A stretch of DNA of 34,861 nucleotides from Rummeliibacillus pycnus_B (GTDB lineage: Bacteria; Bacillota; Bacilli; Bacillales_A; Planococcaceae). A program made the translations under genes and the position numbers. Position 1 is the stretch's first letter. Each line of letters starts with the position of its first letter. Where the stretch lies: the NCBI RefSeq assembly GCF_050459865.1, contig NZ_JBCMNM010000007.1, forward strand, positions 1 to 34,861, written 5' to 3'. The notes under the pieces were generated by a model. That model was not told the origin of the DNA, ran no database searches, and saw only the letters and a list, made by a program, of their open reading frames with translations. Shown here piece after piece: positions 1 through 7,492 of the stretch.

Positions 1-318
1 GTATTAGTTTGACCCTGTGTATTGGTTTGATTTTGAGTATTGCTTTGACCCTGTGTATTGGTTTGATTTTGAGTATTGCTTTGACCCTGTGTATTGGTTT
101 GATTTTGAGTATTGCTTTGACCCTGAGCATTGGTTTGACCCTGAATATTGGTTTGATCCTGAGTATTGATTTGACCCTGAGTATTGGTTTGACTCTGAGT
201 ATTGGTTTGACCCTGTGTATTGGTTTGACCCTGAATATTGGTTTGACCCTGTGTATTGGTTTGACCCTGAATATTGGTTTGACCCTGAGTATTGGTTTGA
301 TCTTGAGTCCTTGTATTA
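1..318. repeat. 18-bp tandem repeat encoding the GQTNTQ tail of the GerA A subunit
   Basis: About 17.5 units of an 18-bp repeat (plus-strand form roughly ATTGGTTTGACCCTGTGT) fill the first 318 bases and continue past the edge. Read on minus, each unit encodes Gln-Thr-Asn-(Thr/Ile/Ala)-Gln-(Gly/Asp/Asn/Ser). There is higher-order structure: a 36-bp unit is repeated exactly three times at 13-48, 49-84 and 85-120, while the remaining units differ by point changes. Exact copies at one end and diverged copies at the other suggest recent unit duplication near the left edge. The period is a multiple of three, so copy-number change keeps the frame. Confidence 0.95.
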
Positions 319-1721
319 TCTTGAGTTTTTAAAGCTTCTGGACGCTTTTTATATTTCTTTGCGGGTAATCGAAATAAAGACTTAGTTATGGTTGACCAAC
401 TTAGATCTGTTGCAATATTCATATATGGAACTCCAAATATTCGGATATTTGATAAAAAAAGAAGTGTAAAGAATAGTGTTAAAAAAAAGCCAAATAACCC
501 GAATAATGCAGATAATAAAATAAATAAAATACGCAATGCACTGACCGCTGTTACTAGTGATTGGTTAACGAGTGTAAATGTTGCAATGGTCGAAGTAGCT
601 ATAATCACAACCATCGCCGGACTTGTAATACCTGCTCGAATAGCAGCATCTCCAATAATTAACCCACCTACAACACCAATCGTACCACCTAGGACGAGTG
701 GAAGACGTAAGCCTGCCTCACGAAAGAGCTCAAACAAGGCTAACATAAAGAGCATTTCAAGTGATGCTGGGAAAGGAAGTCCTGTACTTGATTGAACGAC
801 TGTTGCTAAAAGTTGAAATGGCAACTGATTTTGATGAAAAGTTGTTAAGGAAAGCCAAAATGCTGGTAGAAGTGCACCAACTAATAGCCCAACAACTCGC
901 ATTACTCGCTGAACTGAACCATAGATTACTGGATATTCATTATCCTCACTTGTCTTTAATAACAAAAATAAATTGACTGGGGTAACCATTGCATATGATG
1001 TTCCATCAACAAAAATAATGAATCTTCCTCTAACAAGAGATTGAACAGCATAATCTGGTCTCCCCGAATATTCATGTCTCGGGAACAAAACGGCACTCTT
1101 ATTTATACGTTCCATAAATAAATCAGCACTAAATACAGCATCTGTATCAACTTTATTAATCTGTTCTTTTATTTCATTTAATATATCTTTATTTGCGATA
1201 TCGTCAAAGTAAAGAATAGCCACCTTCGTTCTTGAACGTTTTCCCAATTCAAACTTTTCCACGCACAAGGAATTGGTTGGCAAGCGTTTTCTTACTAAAG
1301 CAATATTTACAGCGAGATCTTCAATAAAGTCATCCCTTGGCCCTTTTATGGTTACTTCTGTACGTGTCTCTTCAGGATTACGATTTGGTTTTTTGGAAAT
1401 ATTACTGGAAAAAAGGAGCTCTCCTTCTTCGAAATAAAGTAGAACAAAACCTGTATATACTAGTAAAATCGCTTCTTGTTCATCCTTTACTTTTTTTAAA
1501 TCTGGAACATATAATTGCGACTCCACTTGTTTTTCTAGTGTTTCATCGGTCAAATTACTACATAAGAACCCAACACGTGGGACAATGACTTCATTTAATA
1601 ACTGCTGATCAATCATTGCTTCACATGTAACGAGATGTATTGTATGATTATCAAATTTATACTGTTGGAATTTAATATCTGCAGAATTCTGAAATAACTG
1701 CTGCAATGAGCTCATATTCAT
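1..1721 (-). CDS. Spore germination receptor A subunit (GerA family), 3' end outside window
   Basis: Partial gene: it is open from the ATG at 1721 to the left edge (573 codons) with no stop. Expected role: the A subunit of a nutrient germinant receptor in the spore inner membrane. The soluble N-terminal half carries family motifs: EVTIKGPRDDFIEDL near residues 122-136 and RPDYAVQSLVRGRF with FVDGTSYAMVTP near 219-246. About five hydrophobic segments follow, near residues 273-292, 315-333, 341-360, 369-385 and 396-428. From about residue 465 the protein becomes a hydrophilic tandem repeat of the hexapeptide GQTNTQ and variants, at least 105 residues long. The ATG overlaps the stop of the upstream B-subunit gene (ATGA) and has no strong ribosome-binding site of its own, which suggests translational coupling. 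Family assignment is firm; the germinant cannot be inferred. Confidence 0.9.
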   Translation of the reverse strand, partial: MNMSSLQQLFQNSADIKFQQYKFDNHTIHLVTCEAMIDQQLLNEVIVPRVGFLCSNLTDETLEKQVESQLYVPDLKKVKDEQEAILLVYTGFVLLYFEEGELLFSSNISKKPNRNPEETRTEVTIKGPRDDFIEDLAVNIALVRKRLPTNSLCVEKFELGKRSRTKVAILYFDDIANKDILNEIKEQINKVDTDAVFSADLFMERINKSAVLFPRHEYSGRPDYAVQSLVRGRFIIFVDGTSYAMVTPVNLFLLLKTSEDNEYPVIYGSVQRVMRVVGLLVGALLPAFWLSLTTFHQNQLPFQLLATVVQSSTGLPFPASLEMLFMLALFELFREAGLRLPLVLGGTIGVVGGLIIGDAAIRAGITSPAMVVIIATSTIATFTLVNQSLVTAVSALRILFILLSALFGLFGFFLTLFFTLLFLSNIRIFGVPYMNIATDLSWSTITKSLFRLPAKKYKKRPEALKTQDNTRTQDQTNTQGQTNIQGQTNTQGQTNIQGQTNTQGQTNTQSQTNTQGQINTQDQTNIQGQTNAQGQSNTQNQTNTQGQSNTQNQTNTQGQSNTQNQTNTQGQTN

Positions 1722-2863
1722 TGAGTTTTCACTTGATTCGATTGTTCTCCACCACTTTTCTTGTCATTTTTATCTTTATCTTTTGTGGGTGATTTTCCGG
1801 ATGTCAATGCAACAATTGCTAAGAATAAGGATAATATGATAAAGAAGAGAAAAGTACTTATTAAAAGATATTTTCCATTAATTTTTATAAAAACGTTATC
1901 GCTCAAAAGCATTAACGATAAACAGATGAAAAAAAAGGGCGGCGCAAGCTTAGACCAAACTTGTTTTTTATCTCCTGACATATTCAATATTTCTGAACAA
2001 ACATATATGATAAATCCTACTCTTAAGAATGTCCCCGTTAGCCACTGATAAATAGAGAAGAAATCGATATGTTCAATAAAACGCCCAATTGTCGCTAGAC
2101 CCCATTCTTCATAAGCTGGATACCTCTGCTTTGATGCTTCCGTTGGCCCAAACTCTGTAATAGCACCAATGAGTGGACCTGTAGTTAAGCCCACTAATAT
2201 GAGGAGCATTATTGCAAAATGATACCATCGCATCCGATTTTGTATTTGATGCTGAAGAAATAGAAGCAGCAGTAACTCAACAAATCCAGATGCAGGGTAT
2301 ACCATTCCCATTAAAACTGGCTCTAACCCATGTTCAAAAAACGGTTGTAATAGCTCATGATTCTTCACTTTTATATTGACAAATGCAACAAAAAATCCGA
2401 AAATAACTACGCCAGTCAATACAAATACGTTTACTATGACAATAGTTTGCAAACCCGATGAAGCAAGAAAAATAACAAGCGCTGTAAAAACGACTAACAA
2501 CAAGACAGCTGGCGTATTCAGTAAAAAGGTTGTCGAAACCCAAAGCAACGTTTCTCGCATCGTAAACGCTGCAAGTAAGAGTAAATAGAAAGCTGTACTA
2601 TATAAGACAATCGATGATCCAACTTTTCCTATTTTTTGTTTTAACCAATCTTTAATCGGCTCTTGGTTAGATTTATTATGGACATAAACTATAAGAAACA
2701 ACCATATAAAGGTTACAAATGCCCCAAGTAAAACAGATGCCCATCCATCTCTTCCAGCAGATTTTAATATTGATGGAATAACGGTTACATGATTTTTCAA
2801 ACCAATGAACGTCATCGTCAAGAATACAACATGTAATATACTAATTGTTCCCGTATTCTTCAT
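1718..2863 (-). CDS. Spore germination receptor B subunit (GerAB family)
   Basis: Encodes a 381-residue polytopic membrane protein of the GerAB/spore-permease family, which belongs to the APC transporter superfamily and binds germinant within the receptor. About ten hydrophobic helices are visible from residue 8 to about 355. The family segment with RYPAYEEWGLATIGRFIEHI and the following IYQWL lies in the second half. The last 25 residues or so are charged and polar (K, D, Q, S). The start is supported by AGAAGG seven bases upstream of the ATG. The gene is first in its operon and overlaps the A subunit by four bases. The usual family order is A-B-C, so B before A is unusual. No C-subunit (lipoprotein) gene is visible; it may lie beyond the left edge. 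I could not find a convincing sigma-G promoter upstream. Confidence 0.88.
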   Translation of the reverse strand: MKNTGTISILHVVFLTMTFIGLKNHVTVIPSILKSAGRDGWASVLLGAFVTFIWLFLIVYVHNKSNQEPIKDWLKQKIGKVGSSIVLYSTAFYLLLLAAFTMRETLLWVSTTFLLNTPAVLLLVVFTALVIFLASSGLQTIVIVNVFVLTGVVIFGFFVAFVNIKVKNHELLQPFFEHGLEPVLMGMVYPASGFVELLLLLFLQHQIQNRMRWYHFAIMLLILVGLTTGPLIGAITEFGPTEASKQRYPAYEEWGLATIGRFIEHIDFFSIYQWLTGTFLRVGFIIYVCSEILNMSGDKKQVWSKLAPPFFFICLSLMLLSDNVFIKINGKYLLISTFLFFIILSLFLAIVALTSGKSPTKDKDKNDKKSGGEQSNQVKTQ

Positions 2864-2991
2864 TTATTTACCTTCTATCGTTTATTTATAAGCAATAGTT
2901 TTGACAACAATTCATAATTTTATAAGTTATACATGGAGAATGTTTCTAAAATATAGCTATTCATAAGTCAGCTTATATATATTTGAATATT

Positions 2992-3028
2992 AAAAAATCC
3001 TCTAATCAAAAAAATGATTAGAGGATGA
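2992..3028 (-). terminator. Rho-independent terminator downstream of tRNA-Arg
   Basis: A perfect 12-bp stem, ATCCTCTAATCA at 2997-3008 with its complement at 3015-3026, has a six-base loop and on minus is followed by TTTTTTA. It lies downstream of the minus-strand tRNA and upstream of the gerAB start. A second hairpin, CCCTTAT/ATAAGGG at 3087-3105, sits between the tRNA and this terminator without a clear minus-strand T-tract. Confidence 0.8.
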
Positions 3029-3122
3029 TTTTCCAAGGGAAAAATTGGGTATAACTAATACTAGTTCTACTCCCTTATATTCACAGGCCCTTATTTTATA
3101 AGGGTTTGTGTTTTGTTTTGTA

Positions 3123-3194
3123 CGCCCTCGGAGGGAATCGAACCCCCAGCCTAAGAACCGGAATCTTATGTTTTATCCGTTAAACTACGAGGGC
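3123..3194 (-). tRNA. tRNA-Arg (anticodon CCG)
   Basis: A cloverleaf folds on the minus strand. The acceptor stem is GCCCTCG/CGAGGGC and the D arm contains GTTTAACGGATAAAAC. The anticodon stem TAAGA/TCTTA encloses the loop TTCCGGT, giving anticodon CCG. The T arm is GGGGG-TTCGATT-CCCTC. The discriminator base is G at 3123, and CCA is not encoded. The gene stands alone with its own promoter and terminator. Confidence 0.95.
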
Positions 3195-3217
3195 AAAAAA
3201 GTATTTGCGACTTATCT

Positions 3218-3246
3218 ATTATACAAATTAATCAGGAACAATTCAA
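3218..3246 (-). promoter_or_regulatory. Sigma-A promoter of tRNA-Arg
   Basis: On minus, -35 TTGAAT (3241-3246) and a consensus -10 TATAAT (3218-3223) are separated by exactly 17 bases. The predicted transcript start is about 17 bases before the mature tRNA 5' end. Confidence 0.75.
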
Positions 3247-3270
3247 TAAGGTAAAAAAACAATCGTAATA

Positions 3271-3287
3271 TTTGACCTTTATTGACC
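3271..3287 (+). promoter_or_regulatory. CtsR operator of clpP
   Basis: TTTGACCTTTATTGACC matches the CtsR heptad direct repeat (two TTGACC cores separated by three bases plus A/T), read in reverse-complement form. It overlaps the -35 of the clpP promoter. CtsR is known to repress clp genes in Bacillales, so heat or proteotoxic-stress control of clpP is expected. This is a motif match only; the repressor gene is not in the window. Confidence 0.8.
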
Positions 3288-3301
3288 ATAATGTGTATGA
3301 T
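3272..3301 (+). promoter_or_regulatory. Sigma-A promoter of clpP
   Basis: -35 TTGACC (3272-3277), an 18-base spacer and -10 TATGAT (3296-3301) give a leader of about 75 bases. The -35 lies inside the CtsR operator, consistent with repression by occlusion. Confidence 0.65.
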
Positions 3302-3382
3302 AAAGTTACAGCTGAGATATGCATTTAGAATTTCAGCATAGAGAACACGAAATTACCTTATTAATTTGAGGAGGCTATTCAC

Positions 3383-3976
3383 ATGAATTTAATACCTACA
3401 GTTATTGAACAAACAAACCGCGGTGAACGTGCTTATGACATTTACTCACGTTTATTGAAAGACCGTATCATTATGCTTGGAAGTGCAATTGATGACAATG
3501 TTGCAAATGCAGTTGTATCTCAATTACTATTCTTAGAAGCTGAAGATCCTGAAAAAGACATTTACCTTTATATTAACTCACCAGGTGGAAGTGTAACAGC
3601 TGGTATGGCTATCTACGATACAATGCAATTCATTAAACCAGACGTACAAACAGTTGGTATGGGTATGTGCGCATCAATGGGTTCATTCTTACTTACAGCT
3701 GGTACAAAAGGTAAACGCTATGCTCTACCAAACTGCGAAGTGATGATTCACCAACCTCTAGGTGGTGCACAAGGTCAAGCAACTGAAATTGAAATCGCTG
3801 CAAAACACATCTTAAAAACACGCGAAAAATTAAACGGTATCCTTTCAGATCGTACTGGTCAACCAATCGAAGTCATTGCTCGAGATACAGACCGCGACAA
3901 CTACATGACTGCTGAACAAGCAAAAGAATATGGTCTAATCGATCACATCATGGAACGTAACGAATTGAAAAAATAA
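3383..3976 (+). CDS. clpP: ATP-dependent Clp protease proteolytic subunit ClpP
   Basis: The 197-residue protein is the serine-protease core of the ClpCP, ClpXP and ClpEP machines, a double heptameric ring that degrades unfolded and regulatory proteins in the cytoplasm. The catalytic triad is in place: Ser98 in MGMCASMGS, His123 in MIHQP and Asp172 in DTDRD. The N-terminal IPTVIEQT and the INSPGGSV motif are typical. The length matches the Bacillus protein (197). The ATG is preceded by GAGGAGG at good spacing. It is monocistronic, with a CtsR-controlled promoter upstream and a terminator downstream, and converges on the crh operon. Confidence 0.98.
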   Translation: MNLIPTVIEQTNRGERAYDIYSRLLKDRIIMLGSAIDDNVANAVVSQLLFLEAEDPEKDIYLYINSPGGSVTAGMAIYDTMQFIKPDVQTVGMGMCASMGSFLLTAGTKGKRYALPNCEVMIHQPLGGAQGQATEIEIAAKHILKTREKLNGILSDRTGQPIEVIARDTDRDNYMTAEQAKEYGLIDHIMERNELKK

Positions 3977-3991
3977 TCTATATCAACGGGA

Positions 3992-4027
3992 ACGGCAAGG
4001 CTCAAATAGGGTCTTGCTGTTTTTTTG
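3992..4027 (+). terminator. Terminator of clpP
   Basis: An 11-bp stem with three G-U pairs (3993-4003 with 4009-4019) is followed on plus by TTTTTTT. It lies 16 bases past the clpP stop. Confidence 0.85.
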
Positions 4028-4030
4028 TTA

Positions 4031-4134
4031 CTATCCACGGTTTCTGTGGTGTTATCCGTGGTTCTGGCATGCGTTCCGCGGTTTCTGGGCCTCTATCCAC
4101 GAAATTACAAATTTTATCCGTGTTCCGCACAATT
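4031..4134. repeat. Degenerate 21-bp intergenic tandem repeat, five units
   Basis: Five units start at 4031, 4052, 4072, 4093 and 4114, with spacings of 21, 20, 21 and 21 bases. Each begins with YTATCCRYG or a one- or two-base variant. The first three continue GGTTTCTGG-like; the last two have drifted. The array sits in the convergent gap between the clpP and crh terminators and carries no reading frame or promoter that I can support. Function unknown. Confidence 0.7.
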
Positions 4135-4167
4135 CACGTCTTTGAATTTTAGCGAAATTGGACAATA

Positions 4168-4214
4168 AAAAAAACGCGATGGGAACAATTGAATTGTTCT
4201 ACATCGCGTTTTTT
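4168..4214 (-). terminator. Terminator of the nudix-rapZ-yvcK-whiA-crh operon
   Basis: The stem ACGCGATG (4174-4181) pairs with CATCGCGT (4202-4209), extended inward by AACAAT/ATTGTT. On minus it is followed by TTTTTTTTATT. A-runs and T-runs on both sides make it potentially bidirectional, but its position seven bases past the crh stop fits the minus operon. Confidence 0.88.
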
Positions 4215-4221
4215 AAATATA

Positions 4222-4479
4222 TTAGTCTTCGTTTTCAATAATTTTAACAAGTTTTTCTAATGCTTTTTCTTCGTCACTACCGTCTGCACTTAAAGTTACT
4301 GAAGTACCTCTGGCAATAGCTAGGCTCATAATACCCATAATACTTTTTGCATTTACTGTTTTATCGTCTTTTTTAAGGAAGACATCAGCGTTGTGACGAT
4401 TTGCTTCTTGAACGAATAATGCTGCTTGTCTTGCTTGTAGTCCTGATTTTAATTTTACTGCTACTTGTTTTTCTACCAT
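4222..4479 (-). CDS. crh: Catabolite repression HPr-like protein Crh
   Basis: An 85-residue HPr paralogue. When phosphorylated on Ser46 by HPr kinase, Crh acts as a co-effector of CcpA and also interacts with other metabolic partners. Position 15, histidine in HPr for PEP-dependent phosphotransfer, is glutamine here (GLQAR), the defining Crh change, while Ser46 is kept in NAKSIMGIMSL. Residue 18 is Gln where the family usually has Pro (QARQA rather than QARPA). The start is the ATG at 4479, preceded by AGGAGGAGC; a longer upstream frame exists but has no family support. It is last in the operon, 156 bases after whiA, in a gap with only weak promoter-like sequence. Its kinase gene hprK lies about 16 kb away in this window. 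Confidence 0.93.
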   Translation of the reverse strand: MVEKQVAVKLKSGLQARQAALFVQEANRHNADVFLKKDDKTVNAKSIMGIMSLAIARGTSVTLSADGSDEEKALEKLVKIIENED

Positions 4480-4635
4480 GATAGCTCCTCCTTTATTAAT
4501 AGGCACATGATAATTTTGGATCAGATAATCGAACTTATTTAATCGGCTCGGATACGCTTTCACAAGTTATCGTAGTTTCTTACCGTAAGCTATCTATCCA
4601 TTTATTCGAGTTTGTTTGTTGAAATGATGATTTCA

Positions 4636-5583
4636 CTATATTTTTAGTTTTTCTCCACGTCTTAGAGCATCAGCAATTTCATCGATTTTACGAAGACGAT
4701 GGTTGACACCTGATTTACTAACGACACCTGTCGATACCATTTCACCAAGTTCTTTTAATGTTACTTCCTGATATTCTACCCTTAATCTTGCAATTTCACG
4801 CAGTTTTTCTGGCAATTGCTCAATACCCATCACGTTGTCAATATACCGTATATTGTCTACTTGTCGAATAGCTGCGCCAATTGTTTTATTTAAATTGGCT
4901 GTTTCACAATTGACCAGTCTATTGACACTATTTCGCATATCACGCACAATTCGTACATCTTCAAATTTTAGCATGGCTTGATGAGCACCTACAAGACTTA
5001 GAAAGTCTGATATCTTCTCAGCTTCTTTTAGATACGTTACAAAACCTTTTTTACGTTCAATTGTTTTTGCGTTAAGCTCAAAATGATTCATTAAGTCCAT
5101 CAACGCTTCCCCGTGTTCTTTATATAAAGAATATACTTCTAAATGATAAGAAGACGTTTCAGGATTATTGACAGAGCCTCCCGCTAAAAAAGCTCCTCGT
5201 AAATAGGCTTTTTTATTATCCGTTGTTGCGATTAACTCTGCTGCGATCGTATGATTAAAAAGAAAATTTCCTGATAGAATATGTAACTCTTCCAGTAACT
5301 CTTTTGAACCTTCACGTACTCTACAAATGTAAACATTATTTTTCTTCAGTCGCATTTTCTTACGCACTAAGAGCTCGATTCGATAGTTATATAATTTCTT
5401 CATGATGGTGTACATTCTACGAGCAATTGCTGCATTTTCAGTTTGCACATCAAGACTTAATTGGCGATTAGTAAATGACAGAGAACCGTTCATTCTAATA
5501 AGGGCAGATAATTCAGCTTTTAAGCTTTTATCTTCTGCTTCAACTTGAGTTAGTTCTTTTTTTGTTTCCGAAGCAAATGACAT
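4636..5583 (-). CDS. whiA: DNA-binding protein WhiA
   Basis: 315 residues, the usual length of the family in Bacillales (B. subtilis YvcL, 316). WhiA is a DNA-binding protein with roles in cell division and chromosome segregation in Bacillus and in sporulation in Streptomyces. The middle region contains a LAGLIDADG-homing-endonuclease-like fold marked by LRGAFLAGGSVNNPE, which lacks the usual acidic nuclease residues. The C-terminus (about residue 265 on) holds a sigma-4-like helix-turn-helix with VTLKELGEMVSTGVVSKSGV. The ATG has AGAGGGGGA upstream. It lies between yvcK and crh, in the order conserved in Bacillus. Confidence 0.95.
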   Translation of the reverse strand: MSFASETKKELTQVEAEDKSLKAELSALIRMNGSLSFTNRQLSLDVQTENAAIARRMYTIMKKLYNYRIELLVRKKMRLKKNNVYICRVREGSKELLEELHILSGNFLFNHTIAAELIATTDNKKAYLRGAFLAGGSVNNPETSSYHLEVYSLYKEHGEALMDLMNHFELNAKTIERKKGFVTYLKEAEKISDFLSLVGAHQAMLKFEDVRIVRDMRNSVNRLVNCETANLNKTIGAAIRQVDNIRYIDNVMGIEQLPEKLREIARLRVEYQEVTLKELGEMVSTGVVSKSGVNHRLRKIDEIADALRRGEKLKI

Positions 5584-5619
5584 ATCGATTCCCCCTCTCT
5601 ATCATTAATCTATTTTACG

Positions 5620-6606
5620 CTAATTCGACGATTTTTGCTTGTTTTGTTGATAAATAGTCGCATATGCTACAAGCCATGCAGCTACTCGGTTTGTATCATG
5701 ACGCACAACACCATCATGAATGTTCGCAATATCCTTCTTTACTACTTCTAGCCCCATGCTTTCTAGGCGCTCCACATCAAATTGTACGGGTTCTGCTGAT
5801 TCTTTAATATAAGCTTCCCTTACGGCTTTCGGTACTTCTTCATCGTTAATTAATATCGTTTGTATAAAATTCTTACCAACATGTTCATAAAGCGCTTGTA
5901 CATGATCTGCAGCTGTATAATTTGACGTCTCGCCAGCTTGAGTCATTAAATTACAAATATAAATTTTATGACCTTTTGCTTCTAGTACTGCCTTTTTGAT
6001 CCCTTCAACTAGGAGATTTGGTAGAATACTAGTATACAGACTTCCTGGTCCAATAATAATTATCTCTGCATTTTCAATAGCATTCACAGCTTCTTGTAAT
6101 GGCAATACGTCCGGTGGTGATAAAAATACTCGTTTAATACGTGTATTAAACGTTGGAATTTTAGATTCACCTTTCACAATCGTACCATCAATTAATTCAG
6201 CTAGTAATGTAATACGTTGATTAGCTGCCGGCAAAACTTTACCATGTACATTTAGTACACGACTCATTTCGCGAATAGCATGCGAAAAGTCTCCCGTTAT
6301 TTCAGTTAATGCCGTAAGCATTAAGTTTCCGAGAGAATGCCCGCCTAATTCTTCTTTCCCTTTAAAACGATATTGGAACATCTCTTCCACTAATGGCTCC
6401 ACTTCAGATAATGCAGCAATAACATTCCGAACATCCCCTGGTGGTGGGATCGCGAAGTCATCACGGATTCTCCCTGAGCTTCCGCCATCATCTGCGACAG
6501 TTACGATTGCAGTCAAGTCAACTGGATACTTCTTTAATCCTCGAAGTAATGTAGACAGACCCGTACCTCCGCCAATGACAACAATCCGCGTTTGGTTTTT
6601 TTTCAT
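5620..6606 (-). CDS. yvcK: Gluconeogenesis factor YvcK (CofD/UPF0052-like)
   Basis: A 328-residue protein of the YvcK/CofD-like family. In B. subtilis it is needed for growth on gluconeogenic carbon sources and for normal morphology, and it binds UDP-sugars. Visible hallmarks are the N-terminal VVIGGGTGLSTLLRGLK nucleotide-binding loop, TVADDGGSSGRIRDDF, PPPGDVRNVIAALS and IIIGPGSLYTSILPNLLV. The start chosen is ATG 6606, preceded by AAAGGG at eight bases; the eight-codon longer version would begin with TTG inside the end of rapZ. The rapZ stop lies four bases upstream. Confidence 0.94.
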   Translation of the reverse strand: MKKNQTRIVVIGGGTGLSTLLRGLKKYPVDLTAIVTVADDGGSSGRIRDDFAIPPPGDVRNVIAALSEVEPLVEEMFQYRFKGKEELGGHSLGNLMLTALTEITGDFSHAIREMSRVLNVHGKVLPAANQRITLLAELIDGTIVKGESKIPTFNTRIKRVFLSPPDVLPLQEAVNAIENAEIIIIGPGSLYTSILPNLLVEGIKKAVLEAKGHKIYICNLMTQAGETSNYTAADHVQALYEHVGKNFIQTILINDEEVPKAVREAYIKESAEPVQFDVERLESMGLEVVKKDIANIHDGVVRHDTNRVAAWLVAYATIYQQNKQKSSN

Positions 6607-6610
6607 AAGG

Positions 6611-7492
6611 TTATCCCTTTCTTTTTGCAATATCCCGATGAGTAATCACCATCGGAGCGTGCTGATCAAGGCGGTTACCAAAGTACTCTGCTAAAGTAAC
6701 CGAGCGATGTTGTCCACCCGTGCATCCGAAGGCAATAATTAATTGCGTTTTCCCTTCTTTTTTATAAAGCGGTATCATAAATTCGAACAAATCGGTTAAT
6801 TTTTCAATTAATTTGTTTGTTTCTTCATACTTTAATACATATGATGAGACTTCCTCATCTAATCCCGTTTTAGGTCGAAGTTCCTCTATATAATACGGAT
6901 TTGGTAAAAAACGGATATCAAAAACCAAATCTGCATCAATCGGCATGCCAAATTTGAACCCAAACGACATAACATTCACTGTGAATGTTTTAGAATCTAC
7001 ACCTGAAAATTGTGCAATAATCCGTTGGCGTAATTCCCTTGGTTTCATACTCGACGTATTATATACATATTGAGCACGCTCTTTGACATCTGCTAATAAC
7101 GCACGTTCATCATGGATTCCCTTTAGAGGTAATCCATTTTCTGATAGTGGATGTGAACGTCTTGTTTCCTTGTACCGGCTCACTAACGTTTCATCATCTG
7201 CATCTAAAAATAATATCTTTATTGCAACAAGGTCTTCTCTTTCGATACGATCCAATGCTTCGATTAATGTTGAGAAAAAGTCACCACCACGCAAGTCCAT
7301 TACAGCTGCAATACGAGAAATTTCTTTTTTAGATTCTTTCATTAAATTTAAAAAAGTCGGCAATAATGCTGGAGGTAAATTATCGATACAAAAATAACCC
7401 AAGTCTTCAAAACTTCTAATTGCTACTGATTTTCCTGCACCAGACATTCCCGTTATTATTATTAACTCGTTTACTGAATGTGGACTAGTCAT
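6611..7492 (-). CDS. rapZ: RNase adapter / nucleotide-binding protein RapZ
   Basis: 293 residues, close to the B. subtilis homologue YvcJ (295). This is a P-loop ATPase/GTPase family; in E. coli RapZ guides RNase E to the GlmZ sRNA, and in Bacillus the homologue affects competence. Walker A GMSGAGKS lies at residues 15-22, followed by SFEDLGYFCIDNLPP. The C-terminal domain has FLPNPYYIEELRPKTGLD and GCTGGQHRSV. The start at ATG 7492 is chosen because GAAGGGG lies nine bases upstream and the family N-terminus fits; GTG 7510 and ATG 7501 are in frame but would put the ribosome-binding site inside the gene. It overlaps the nudix gene by eight bases. Confidence 0.93.
   Translation of the reverse strand: MTSPHSVNELIIITGMSGAGKSVAIRSFEDLGYFCIDNLPPALLPTFLNLMKESKKEISRIAAVMDLRGGDFFSTLIEALDRIEREDLVAIKILFLDADDETLVSRYKETRRSHPLSENGLPLKGIHDERALLADVKERAQYVYNTSSMKPRELRQRIIAQFSGVDSKTFTVNVMSFGFKFGMPIDADLVFDIRFLPNPYYIEELRPKTGLDEEVSSYVLKYEETNKLIEKLTDLFEFMIPLYKKEGKTQLIIAFGCTGGQHRSVTLAEYFGNRLDQHAPMVITHRDIAKRKG

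Noticed and set aside
1..318. CRISPR-like repeat array
   Set aside because: Units are contiguous 18-mers without unique spacers and stay in frame with the GerA A-subunit gene.
9..332. Plus-strand open frame of a Leu/Ile-rich repeat protein
   Set aside because: It is the antisense reading of the 18-bp repeat in a supported minus-strand gene and has no ribosome-binding site.
388..1588. Several plus-strand open frames
   Set aside because: They lie antisense to the GerA A subunit, whose family motifs are clear on minus.
2864..2990. Sigma-G promoter for the germination operon
   Set aside because: GAATA- and GTATA-like -35 sequences exist, but none has a CATNNTA -10 at 17-18 bases.
3123..3194. 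tRNA-Arg as an integration site of a mobile element
   Set aside because: No integrase, no repeated tRNA 3' end and no foreign genes nearby.
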